Shown in pieces: positions 1-9,192 of a DNA stretch of 64,000 nt. Each line of letters begins with the position of its first letter. Positions within the stretch are counted from its first letter, which is position 1. The stretch spans positions 99,470,579 to 99,534,578 of the forward strand of contig CM039462.1 in the NCBI GenBank assembly GCA_022414725.1, given 5' to 3'. The notes beneath the pieces were generated by a model. That model saw nothing but the letters and a program-made list of their open reading frames with translations, had not been told where the DNA came from and searched no databases. The position numbers and the translations under genes are program-made. Source of the DNA: Microglena sp. YARC. Its lineage: Eukaryota; Chlorophyta; Chlorophyceae; Chlamydomonadales; Chlamydomonadaceae.

Positions 1-620
1 CCATAAACACCTTAAAAACAACAAAATATCGTAGGTACTGTTTTTTGCGGAAAAAGTGCAGGAAGGAGGAGGCTGGTCAGCACTTATTTTCGCTAAAACC
101 AACTAAACTGCTAAACTTAACCAACATAACCTTAAACCTCCTAAACCACCTAAAAGTGTTTGGGGGAAGGGGACAAGTAAGGTGTGAGCTTGGGGTAGGG
201 GGAAGCTGGTCAGCACTTATTTTCCTCAACCACCTGCACCGTAAACCTAAAACAACATAACATAAACCTCATAATAACCACCTAAAAAAGTGTTTGGGGG
301 ACAGGGGACAAGCAAGGTGTGAGTTGGGGTAAGGGGAAGCTGGTCAGCGACTGCTGACAGCTACTTGGCTGGTCAGGCACTTGGCTGGTCAGCACTTCTT
401 TTCTAGACCTACGCCACCCAAAACCTGAACCGGACCTAAACCTGAACGCACCTAAACCTGAAGCCACCTAAACCTGAACTACTAAACCTGAACACCTAAA
501 CGTGAACCACCTAACCTGAACCACTAAACCTGAAACCACCCTAATGAAAACGACTAAAACCTGAACCACCTAAACCTGAACCATCCTAAACCTGAACAAC
601 TAAAGTGTTTTCCGGCACAG
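1..620. repeat. Degenerate CCTAAACCTGAACCA minisatellite and repeated segment
   Basis: Positions 420-600 are a degenerate tandem repeat of about 15 bases built on CCTAAACCTGAACCA. A second motif (GTGTTTGGGGGACAGGGGAC followed by a TGGTCAGCACTT-like end) recurs at about 157, 292 and 605. No ORF here has exon-like features. Confidence 0.7.
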
Positions 621-774
621 GGGACAGAGCAAGGAGTGAGCTTAGGTGGTTGTAGGTGGTTGTTGGTGGTGTTGCAGTGGTTGCAGGTGTTGTAGGTGGT
701 CTGTTGTGTTGAAGGGTGGTTGAGATTCGCTTCCACCCTATTTTTTTCAGCAACAGTTGTTCCTTCTCGAAGAA

Positions 775-960
775 GCGTCGCCACTGCGACGCTATTCCGT
801 CGTTGCATGGCGACGCATGGGCCTCCCACCCCCCCCGGGATCCGTGCTTTGTGCTACGCCATGCGATGGCCACGCAACAATCCTAAAACTAGGCTGACGT
901 AGCCAAAGTAGCTACTCAACCTGGCCATATAAGAAATCTGAAAAAAAAACGTTGACAGAT
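775..960 (-). mobile_element. R8-family MITE copy (diverged)
   Basis: Read on the minus strand it contains the family's signature: CAGATTTCT-like start, then TTGAGTAGCTACTTTGG, a GTTGCGTGGCCATCGCATGG-like block and a terminal block with CGTCGCCATGC. The same order is seen at 17959-18169, where an 8-bp target duplication is visible. The ends of this copy are decayed. Confidence 0.55.
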
Positions 961-984
961 TTGCATTCCCAGCCCTATTTTTTT

Positions 985-1424
985 AGCAATGCCTCATACC
1001 CTCTCCTTACTATCGTTCTTTTCATCCTCCCTTTCTCACCCCACCCACCTCCTTTCACACACACAAAACAACATCACGCTCGTAGACCCGTCTGTGCTCT
1101 GCCTTGGCCGGTCTGTTGTACGTAACCCAATCCCAATTTCCTTTTGTCCACTTTTTCAAGCTTCTGAGTGGTGCGAATTCTTGGGTGTTGGTCACGTTAA
1201 ATATGTATACATTTAACCACGAGGGGGGGGGCAAGAATAAAGTTGGCAGACCGCTGTTCCGAAGTTGTTATTTCACCCCTAACCAACCACCTCCTCCCCA
1301 CCGGGATCTCGCCCCCCCCTGGGTGTATCGACATGATTTTGCGGTATCTGACATGTGCTCGTGGTTCGCGATGTCTCCTAGCGCAACCTGCAGTGTACGC
1401 ATTGACCTCTGGTTGTTGCTCAAC
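985..1424. other. Unassigned stretch
   Basis: Pyrimidine-rich DNA with short ORFs on both strands. I see no recognisable protein and no convincing splice-bounded exon. Confidence 0.5.
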
Positions 1425-2690
1425 CCCCCTGTACACCCCCCCCCCACACACACACACAACAACACACACACAACACACACACACCGCAGTACACCGTAAA
1501 CCCCGCCCCCCCCTCCCTCCCACACCCAGTTCAACTCCCAACCCCCTCCCACACCCAGTACCCCAACCACACCTCCCCACACCCCAGTACCCCCCACCCC
1601 TCCCAACCCAGTAAACCCCCCCACCCCCCCCCACACCCAGTACACAGTAAACCCCTCCCCACAACCCAGTACACCCCCACCCCTCCCCACACCCATACAC
1701 CCCCAAGCCCTCCCCACACCCGTAACCCCCCCACCCACTCCCCACACCCAGTAACCCAGTACACCCCCTCCCACCAAGTACACCCAGTGCAGTACACCCA
1801 TTACACACCCCCTCCCCCCCCCCAGTACACCCCTCCCCACACCAGTACCCCTCCCAACCCAGTACACCCCCTCCCCACCCCCAGTACCCCCCCACCCCTA
1901 CACCAGTACCCCCCCACCCCCTACACCCCCCCACACCAGTACCCCCCCCCCCTCCCCACCCAGTACCACCTCCCACCCCCCCTCGCCCCACCCGCCTCCC
2001 CCCCCAGTACACCCCCACCCCCTACACCCAGTACACCTACACCCCCCCCCCCCCCCCCCCCCCCCCACCCTCCCACCCAGTACCCCCTCCCCCCACCCCA
2101 CTCCCCTCCCCACACCCAGTACACCCACACCCCACCCCCTCCCCCCCACACCCAGTACACCCAGTACATCCCCTCCGCACCACCCCCAGTACACACCCAG
2201 TACCCCCCCACCCCCTCCCCCACACCCAGTACACCCAGTACACCCCCCCCACCCAGTACACCCCCTCCCCACACCCAGTACACCCCCCCCCACCCCCAGT
2301 ACACCCAACCCCCCCCCACCCCCCCCAGTACCCCAGTACAGACCCCCCCCCACCTCCCCACCCCCAGTTCACCCTCCCCACCCCCCCCCTCCCACCCCCA
2401 GTACACCCCCCCCCCCCCTCCCCACCCCCAGTACACTCCCCCCCCCTCCCCACCCCCAGTCCCCCCACCCCCTCCCCACACCAGTACACCCAGTACACCC
2501 CCCCCCCCTCACCCCCCCCCAGTACACCCCTCCCCACACCCAGTACACCCCCCACCCCCAGTACCCAACCCCCCTCCCCACCCCAGTACACCCAGTACCC
2601 CCCCCCCCCCTCCCACCCCCAGTACCCCCCCCCCCCTCCCCACCCCCAGTACACCCCACCCCCCTCCCCACCATTACACATGTATCATAG
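1425..2690. repeat. C-rich minisatellite built on CCCAGTACACCCCC
   Basis: About 1.2 kb of (CCCAGTACACCCCC)-like units of variable length with poly-C tracts up to about 25 bases near 2042. Both strands are open over hundreds of bases (Pro/Thr-rich or Gly-rich), which reflects composition only. On the minus strand it lies downstream of the RAB3GAP1-like exon and is probably intronic. Confidence 0.85.
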
Positions 2691-2694
2691 CGCA

Positions 2695-2795
2695 CCTGAA
2701 GAGTGAGCATTGATGCTGGTATTTTGCTCGGTGAATACTATCTGTCTGGAAGTGCATGGTGCAGCCTGGAAGAGATGCGTGCCCCAGTACTCCCC
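2695..2795 (-). repeat. Copy of the RAB3GAP1-like exon 3' end plus donor site
   Basis: On the minus strand this repeats the last about 85 bases of the exon at 3034-3257 and its 5' splice site (CAG|GTGCGCTATGA). The copy is diverged and its reading frame is altered, for example where HVSNIPAS becomes a frame-shifted equivalent. It lies inside the following intron. Confidence 0.75.
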
Positions 2796-3020
2796 CCCCT
2801 CCCCCCCCAGTACACCCCCCCCCCAGTACACACACACACACACACACAACCCTCCCCCCCCCAGTACACACACACACACACACACACACCCCTCCCCCCC
2901 CCCCAGTACACCCCCCACCCCCTCCCCCCCCCCAGTACACCCCACCACCCTCCCCCCCCAGTACACCCCCCCCCCACCCTACCCCACCCAGTACACCCCC
3001 CACCCCCTCCCCAACCCCAG
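2796..3020. repeat. Poly-C / (CA)n composite microsatellites
   Basis: Alternating CCCAGTACA, poly-C and (CA)n tracts between two copies of a splice-junction segment. No coding evidence. Confidence 0.8.
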
Positions 3021-3033
3021 TCTCATAGCGCAC

Positions 3034-3257
3034 CTGCAGTGTGAGCATTGATGCTGGGATGTTGCTCACGTGGATGCTATCCGTCTGGAAGTGCATGGTG
3101 CAGCCTGGAAGAGATGCGGTGCCCCAGTACGCATCTCTCAGTGCATCGTGGACTGGAAGCAGCACAGGCCACGACAAACTCATTCCACCCAGGGCCACAC
3201 TGACAGCTGACATCAGCGTGGTCGCCTCACTTTCGTCCTGCCAGATATTGAAGCATG
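3034..3257 (-). CDS. Exon of a Rab3 GTPase-activating protein catalytic subunit-like gene
   Basis: The minus-strand reading frame gives a compact, non-repetitive peptide containing TTLMSAVSVALGG, SWPVLLPVHDALRDAYWG and HFQTDSIHVSNIPASMLTLQ. The order (L-SSVSIALG, then P-hydrophobic-VH, a YxG turn, then F-x-hydrophobic-x(2)-hydrophobic-H-x(3)-P and L-x(2)-L) resembles the N-terminal third of the RAB3GAP1 family, a cytosolic GTPase-activator/exchange-factor subunit for Rab GTPases. The 3' boundary CTGCAG|GTGCGC is clear. The 5' boundary is less certain: TTTAG at 3258-3260 or GGCAG near 3238. No neighbouring exon was found within low-complexity flanks, so this may be one exon of a longer gene or a remnant. 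Family assignment is from memory of the pattern. Confidence 0.45.
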
Positions 3258-3328
3258 CTAAATGTATATCCATGCGTATACATTGAGAAATATACGTTGA
3301 GGCATATATATGCATGTATGTATGTATG

Positions 3329-3359
<31 letters not shown>

Positions 3360-3830
3360 CAATTTTGAGAAATATATGTCGAGGCAGATATATGTTATAC
3401 TGAGGCGTTCATATTGAGGCGCACGTATTGAGGGATATATAATTAGGAATATGTGTTGAGGCATGTCAAATTGATATCCATAAGTATACATCGAGGAATA
3501 TAGGTAGAGGCAGATGTATTTTATATCGAGGCGTAGATATTGAGGGATATATATTGAGGCATGCCAACTTTATATCCAGGCGTCTGCATTGAGGAATATA
3601 GGTCGAGGCAGATATGTTTTATACTGAGGCGTAGATATTGAGGGATATATAATGAGGAATATATGTTGAGGCAGATATATTATATAGTGAGGGGTATATT
3701 GAGGAATATGTAATGAGGAATGTGTTATGAGAAAATGTGTAATGAGGAAATGTAATAAGGAATATATATCGAGGCATGTCAATATGTCATATACCTGTAT
3801 ATTGTGCATACTAAAGATCCGTAGTAAACG
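3258..3830. repeat. AT-rich degenerate tandem repeats (GAGGAATATA / GAGGCATGTA)
   Basis: Repeated motifs of 15-20 bases such as TTGAGGAATATA, GAGGCAGATATATTTTATA and ATTGAGGGATATATA, preceded by a (GTAT)n microsatellite near 3310-3357. On the minus strand this is upstream of the RAB3GAP1-like exon and is likely intronic. No gene seen. Confidence 0.75.
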
Positions 3831-3889
3831 AAAGCCTGTTTTAGGTTAGGAGAACTAATGGCAGCGCGCAAGGCATCACAAAACTCTGG

Positions 3890-4140
3890 GTGGAGTTGGG
3901 TTGGGTTGGGTTGGGTTGGGTTGGGGTAGGAGTAGGGGTTGCGGTTGAATCAGGGATTGGGGAGATGGGGAGCAGGGTGGTGGGAGGGAGTACAACACCA
4001 CTGACTGAAGGCCAGCGATACCATCCTTCATCCAGCTGGCCATATCCTGGGTGTGGAGGGTCATAGGGTTGCGGTTGTGTTGTGTTGTGTTGTGTTGTGT
4101 TGTGTTGTGTTGGGTTGGGAACTCTGGGTGGAGTTTGCGA
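3890..4140. repeat. (TTGGG)n and (TTGTG)n microsatellites around a short coding-like patch
   Basis: TTGGG units at 3896-3926 and TTGTG units at about 4074-4112. Between them the minus strand could read DMASWMKDGIAGLQ after an ACCCAG acceptor at about 4047, but no neighbouring exon supports it. Confidence 0.6.
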
Positions 4141-4149
4141 TGCCAACAA

Positions 4150-4228
4150 TAAATAAATAGTACGCCTTGTTACGAGGCGTGAAGTTGAGGGGGCCAGCCC
4201 GTTTCCTTTCATCGGGGCCAACCACCAA
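4150..4228 (+). mobile_element. R3 SINE-like element
   Basis: AATAAATAAATAGTACGCC then TTACGAGGCGTGAAGTTGAG and GGGGCCAGCC...GGGGCCAACCACC. Four further copies occur at 21268, 24946, 30456 and 41085. In the opposite orientation the family ends in a TTTATTTA tail, as a retroposon would. Confidence 0.65.
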
Positions 4229-4282
4229 AAGGGGGGGGGAGGGGCTATCATCTTCCGGGCGATGCCAATACTCCAGTCTCAA

Positions 4283-4490
4283 TAGACCTTTTTTTCCGCT
4301 ACCAGTAGCGATCACTACCTGGGACCCTGTTTTGGTCAAACCTACAGCTACCATGAGACTCAAATCTTGGCCCTGCCCCCCGAATTCCCTGGGCCGGCCT
4401 TTGGGCCGCCTACCCAAATCGCTACCAGGAGTATAACCTTGCAAGACACCAAATCCCTGATTGCTACCAGAAGACCCCTGTTCTGAAACG
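4283..4490. mobile_element. R6 interspersed repeat
   Basis: About 200 bases shared with 17497-17705: CGCTA(C/G)CAGTAGCGATC, a block with GGCCGGCC...GGCCGCCTACCCAAATCGC, and a final CCCTGATTGCTACCAG-like block. It begins and ends with similar GCTACCAG/TAGCGATC motifs. It supplies the tail of the open minus-strand frame of the adjacent gene, so that tail is probably not coding. Confidence 0.6.
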
Positions 4491-4678
4491 ACAAAAAAAG
4501 CTCTGAGACTCGGAGATTGCATAAGCCACCAGGCACTCACCCACAAGCGACGGCTGAAGCTATTAGGGAGCAAGACCAAGAAGTGATCCAGCCCAAACCA
4601 ACGCTGAAGCTTGTGCTGTCTGCTGTGTTGCCACCACCGACGGCCAACAGGCGCATTGGGCCACCAGCCAGATACCAC

Positions 4679-5489
4679 TTGCCTGTTTTCTTGGGCACTG
4701 TTTTTCTTTCCAACCAGGTTAGGCCCTGCCTTTGAAGTGTCAGAAACCTTGGACAGCCTGGCACTGGTCTGTCTAGAGCCATTCATGCCTCCTGAGTCAG
4801 AAACCTTCGACAGCCTGGCACTGGTCTGTCTAGAGCCATTCATGCCTCCCGAGTCAGAAGATCCTTTGGGGCCGGCATGGACTGCATCGTCAGAAGCTCT
4901 GGAGAGGGTTGGGAGAACAACAGAAGCGCTGCCTCCATCTGCACCTCCTTCCTTGCTCCCGTGTACAAGGCGGTCCCGACTAAGCTGCACCTCACTGCTG
5001 CTAGACCCTCGCAGTGTGCGAGTCCCGTGCACATGCCTAGTGCCCGTAGACTCACTCATAGCCTCTACCCTAGTTTCCTCGCCCACAACCATCCTTCCAC
5101 TTGTCAGCCCTCCCACATCCATCCTTGAACTTGGCTCCTCTCCCTCACACATCCTTCCCGTCGGCTCCTCCTCCTCCCCCACATCCATCCATCCATTTGT
5201 CAGCTCTTCCTCCGCCCCATCTTGCAGGTTCTCCTCCATATCCCCCCCTCGCAGACGATCTAACTCATGCTGAGTGAGGAGTTTCTTGAGCCGACTGTTG
5301 TTTGCTGCAGTAGTGGTGTGTAGTGTTTGGTGGGTGGTGGTGGTGGTGGTGGTGGGTGGTGGGTGGTGTGGTTTGTAGTGGTATGTGGTGGGTGGGTGGT
5401 GGGTGGTGGGTGGTAGGTGGGTGGTGGGTGGGTGGTGGTGTGTAGTGGTAGGTGGTGGTTAGAGGTCAGTAACCAGCAATCGGTGTAGG

Positions 5490-5520
<31 letters not shown>

Positions 5521-6503
5521 ACACACATAAACACACACATACACACACATACACACACACGAACTCTAGCACCCACCCGTAGCCGCCATGATGACATTGA
5601 TGCTCTCTTGCAGCTCGCGCAGGTCCAAGTCAACACCGACCTCCCAGCTAGGGTCGCCACTGGTGGGCTCCTCATTCTTGCCATTGGGAGGCGGATCTCG
5701 TTTCACATCAATCCCCTGCAGTAATAAGGCAAGAGGCATAAGGCAGAAGTTGAGATAACGACGACCCCACACGTTATCACGTTTGACAGTTATGATGACA
5801 ACTTGAAGAAAAAAGGAGGGGGGAAAACAGGGTCTGCGTAAACCTTTTCGACCCTCTTCGACCCTCGTGGTTTCGCTTTTCCTTTTTTCTTCAAGTTGTC
5901 ATCAAAACTGTGAAACGCGATAATAACCCAATCAATCAGAATAGGCAAGAGGGCCCCACGAAGACAGTCACTGGTTTGGTGCCCCTGACTTTCTCTTTTC
6001 ACCGCAATCCCCTGCAGTAATAAGGCATAAGGCAGAAGGCAGAAGTTGAGATAACGACGCCCCCCCGCATTAATAACCCAATCAGAATAGGCATGGAGTC
6101 CCCACAAGGATAGTCACTGGGTTGGTACCCCTGACTTTTAAAGACACATTTGAATCATGGTGCAGGTGATGGGAAAAGAGACATACATGAACAGCTTCAA
6201 TGCAAGATATAGATGAACGACCAGCTAGGGTCGCCACTGGTGGGCTCCTCATTCTTTCCATTGGGAGGCGGATCCCGCTCTACATCAATCCCCTGCAGAA
6301 AGACACATTTGATTCATGATGCAGGTGTGTGTGAGTAACACTCCAGGGGTAGGCCAAATAGGCTGAAGGGACTTGCCCAACCGTGATAGGAAGGGCTAAA
6401 AACAAAAAGTGACTCATGATGCAGGAGATGAGAAAAGAGGATGAGGGCAGTAGGAAGCTTTGATCACATAATTGTATTTCATTATGATATTATTATTATC
6501 AGG

Positions 6504-6556
<53 letters not shown>

Positions 6557-7754
6557 ATAGGTGCCAAAGTCTTGGTGAGCATGAATCGCATGGTTTTAGC
6601 CAATGGCCTGCACTCCAAAGACAAATAATTTTGGCATGCAGTTGCCTAACCACATCGGTTCAATATATAAATACTCAAATTTGGGTTTGCTCAATTTGTG
6701 GGAACCAGGTTAGGTGAAACATGCTAATTTCTTAACTATGGGCTTCCCTAAGTTGAATCACCTTTTTCATAAAGATGATTCAAGGTCTATCTCGCTCAAA
6801 ACAAATTCCATCAAAATAAAAAGTAGGTAGTCCTATAGCTCACACCTTCCTTTACATGCCATGGTGATGGCAGGTTGCGGGATGTAGGGTACAGGCGGTA
6901 CGGCAGTACACAGAGCCAAAAATCACTGATTATTTGCATTTCGTGGGTGTCCTAACTCATGTGCGTAGCTGTGTAGACTCAGTTGCATCATTCTGAGTTT
7001 CTGTTTTTACTTGATAGCATGTAGAATAACTGAAAACAAAAAAAAAGTTTTTCAATTTTCAAATTTCAAATCACACTTTTCAATTAAATAAAAAAAAAGT
7101 TGTTTTCTTACTTTTCTTCAAACGTCCACATCTGAAGTTAGATTTGTATTTGGGGATGGGGTGTGAAATCTCAAGTTGGGAGGTGGAATTGGGACTAAGG
7201 GAGGTGAATTTTTGAGTTGTACTGCTATTCCAGTAAATTCCGAGGCCGAGGCTGAAGCCTCCGACCTTGTGGTAGGGGTTCGATACGCCTTTCATCCCTC
7301 GGAAACTTCAGTCGCGGTGGCTCGCGCGATCTCGTACCGCGACCTCGTTGAAGTCGATTCAAGCTTTTGGTACATCTCCTGTGCTGCCAGCCGGCCTCCC
7401 GAGCTGGGCTGCTCGCGGCCAGATGCGAATGCGAACAGAAATTAGCTGCGCGCCTAGCTGACGCATTCGCGGACGACATGATCTGCTCAGAATTCAATTA
7501 CGAGCAGTTGGGGTCGTGTAGGACCTTGAATCACAAAAGCGATTCAGCTTAGGGCGTTTTAGGACTTATGGATATATGGATATATATATATATATATACA
7601 TAAGTATATACATATATACTAGTACCGTAGCCCGTGTGGCCGGTGGCCACACCAACACCCCCTCTCCCCCACACTCTCAGACGCACACCTCTTCTCTCTA
7701 CCTTTTCCCCTTCTGCTTCAGATGTGGCCTACCCACCTGTCATACACGTATTCC

Positions 7755-7800
<46 letters not shown>

Positions 7801-7907
7801 TGAAATTGAAATTGTTACATCCGTATAATACAGTTAATCACAGGACGTGAAGCTAAGGACACCATAGCGTAAGCCGGAGCTAGCTATAGTCACCGTCCCC
7901 CCCCCCC

Positions 7908-7945
<38 letters not shown>

Positions 7946-9154
7946 GACCCACAGCATCCTCTACTTCCCCCGGCCTCTTCCTACCCAATCCACACATACT
8001 CTTTTTCTCTCACCTTCGCCCCCAAAAGCCTCCCTTTCCCCAACCACCAACACGCACACACACTCTCCTCCTCCCTACCTCATACCCTTCACTTCGGCTG
8101 CGGGATTTAATCTTGCAGAAAGAGGGGAAAGTGCAGACCAACAACTTGGGAACGCTCAGATCCCGATCACCCCGAGAACACCGGACCAGTGCAATTCCAA
8201 AGCTACAAACTTGTAGTTTCATCTTCTCGTGCAGTGCCCCAGTTGATACTCGGTCAACTCTTGGAACAGCACAAATCGTATTTCGCGATATTCGATACAA
8301 CGAAAAGAGCTTTCAGATATGGGATGAGAGGTGCAAGCGCGAGAGTGGGCAGAGGGACGGAATGGCCTTGGCGATCTGAACAAAGTCGAATTAATCGCAA
8401 CAACCAGCCAACCATGACGAAGGCGATGCGATGGCATGGCGAAAGTGCGCATGCGTGAGATGAACGGTGGTAACGCTCGCAGGCGGAGAAAAAAAGCATG
8501 ACGATCTGAAGGTCTGGCTTGATTATGAGTCTGGTGTAACTCCTGAGGTTGGAAAGCAAAGTCTTCACGCCTGGCTTGGTTAAAAGCAGCTTAGCAGCTT
8601 CGCGTTCATCCTGAGGCATGGGATCGCGTTGTTCACGTCCGGCTTGATTATGAGCCTGGCGTAACTCCTCGGGTCGGGCAGCGTGGGCATCACGTCGACT
8701 CTTGTTGCCTCTGCCTGGCTCTGTCCAGTTCTTCCTTGCTCATGCAAGCTCGCTTTGAGCGCTGGCTGGCGGTGTCGCGGGCCCTCCTGTCTATTAGGAC
8801 CGTTGGCATGCATCATGGTCGCATGCTCCGTGAAGAAGCAATGAACTGAAACGATTACTCTGAGCGCCATGCAAAGCGAGGGTCAGCAGATGACCTCCGA
8901 AGAGAGAATCTTCTGGATCTAAATTGCTTGCAGCCATTGTATGGGAGGCAAATGTGGGGATGAAATGAGCGCGCGCGCTTAGCTTTGCGCATCTGCAGTT
9001 TCGGTATTTGAACATTTCGCTGGGCGGGGTGTTGCGAGTTGGGTTTGACAGAAAGTCGGTTGCAAGTCGGTTACACTTCGCACGCCCATGGCACGTGGGT
9101 ACGCGATGATGACACCACCACGACCACCACGACCGCGACCACGACCATGATTTC

Positions 9155-9192
<38 letters not shown>

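Noticed and set aside
420..600. Telomere-like CCTAAACC repeats
   Set aside because: Units are degenerate 15-mers (CCTAAACCTGAACCA), not uniform telomeric heptamers, and are not at a sequence end.
1197..2713. Gly-rich (minus) and Pro/Thr-rich (plus) ORFs of 270-308 codons
   Set aside because: Composition of CCCAGTACACCCCC repeats; no splice sites, no non-repetitive domain.
4061..4600. C-terminal third of the long minus-strand ORF ending at 4061
   Set aside because: This part coincides with interspersed repeats R6 and R3, found elsewhere in the window, so it is unlikely to be coding.
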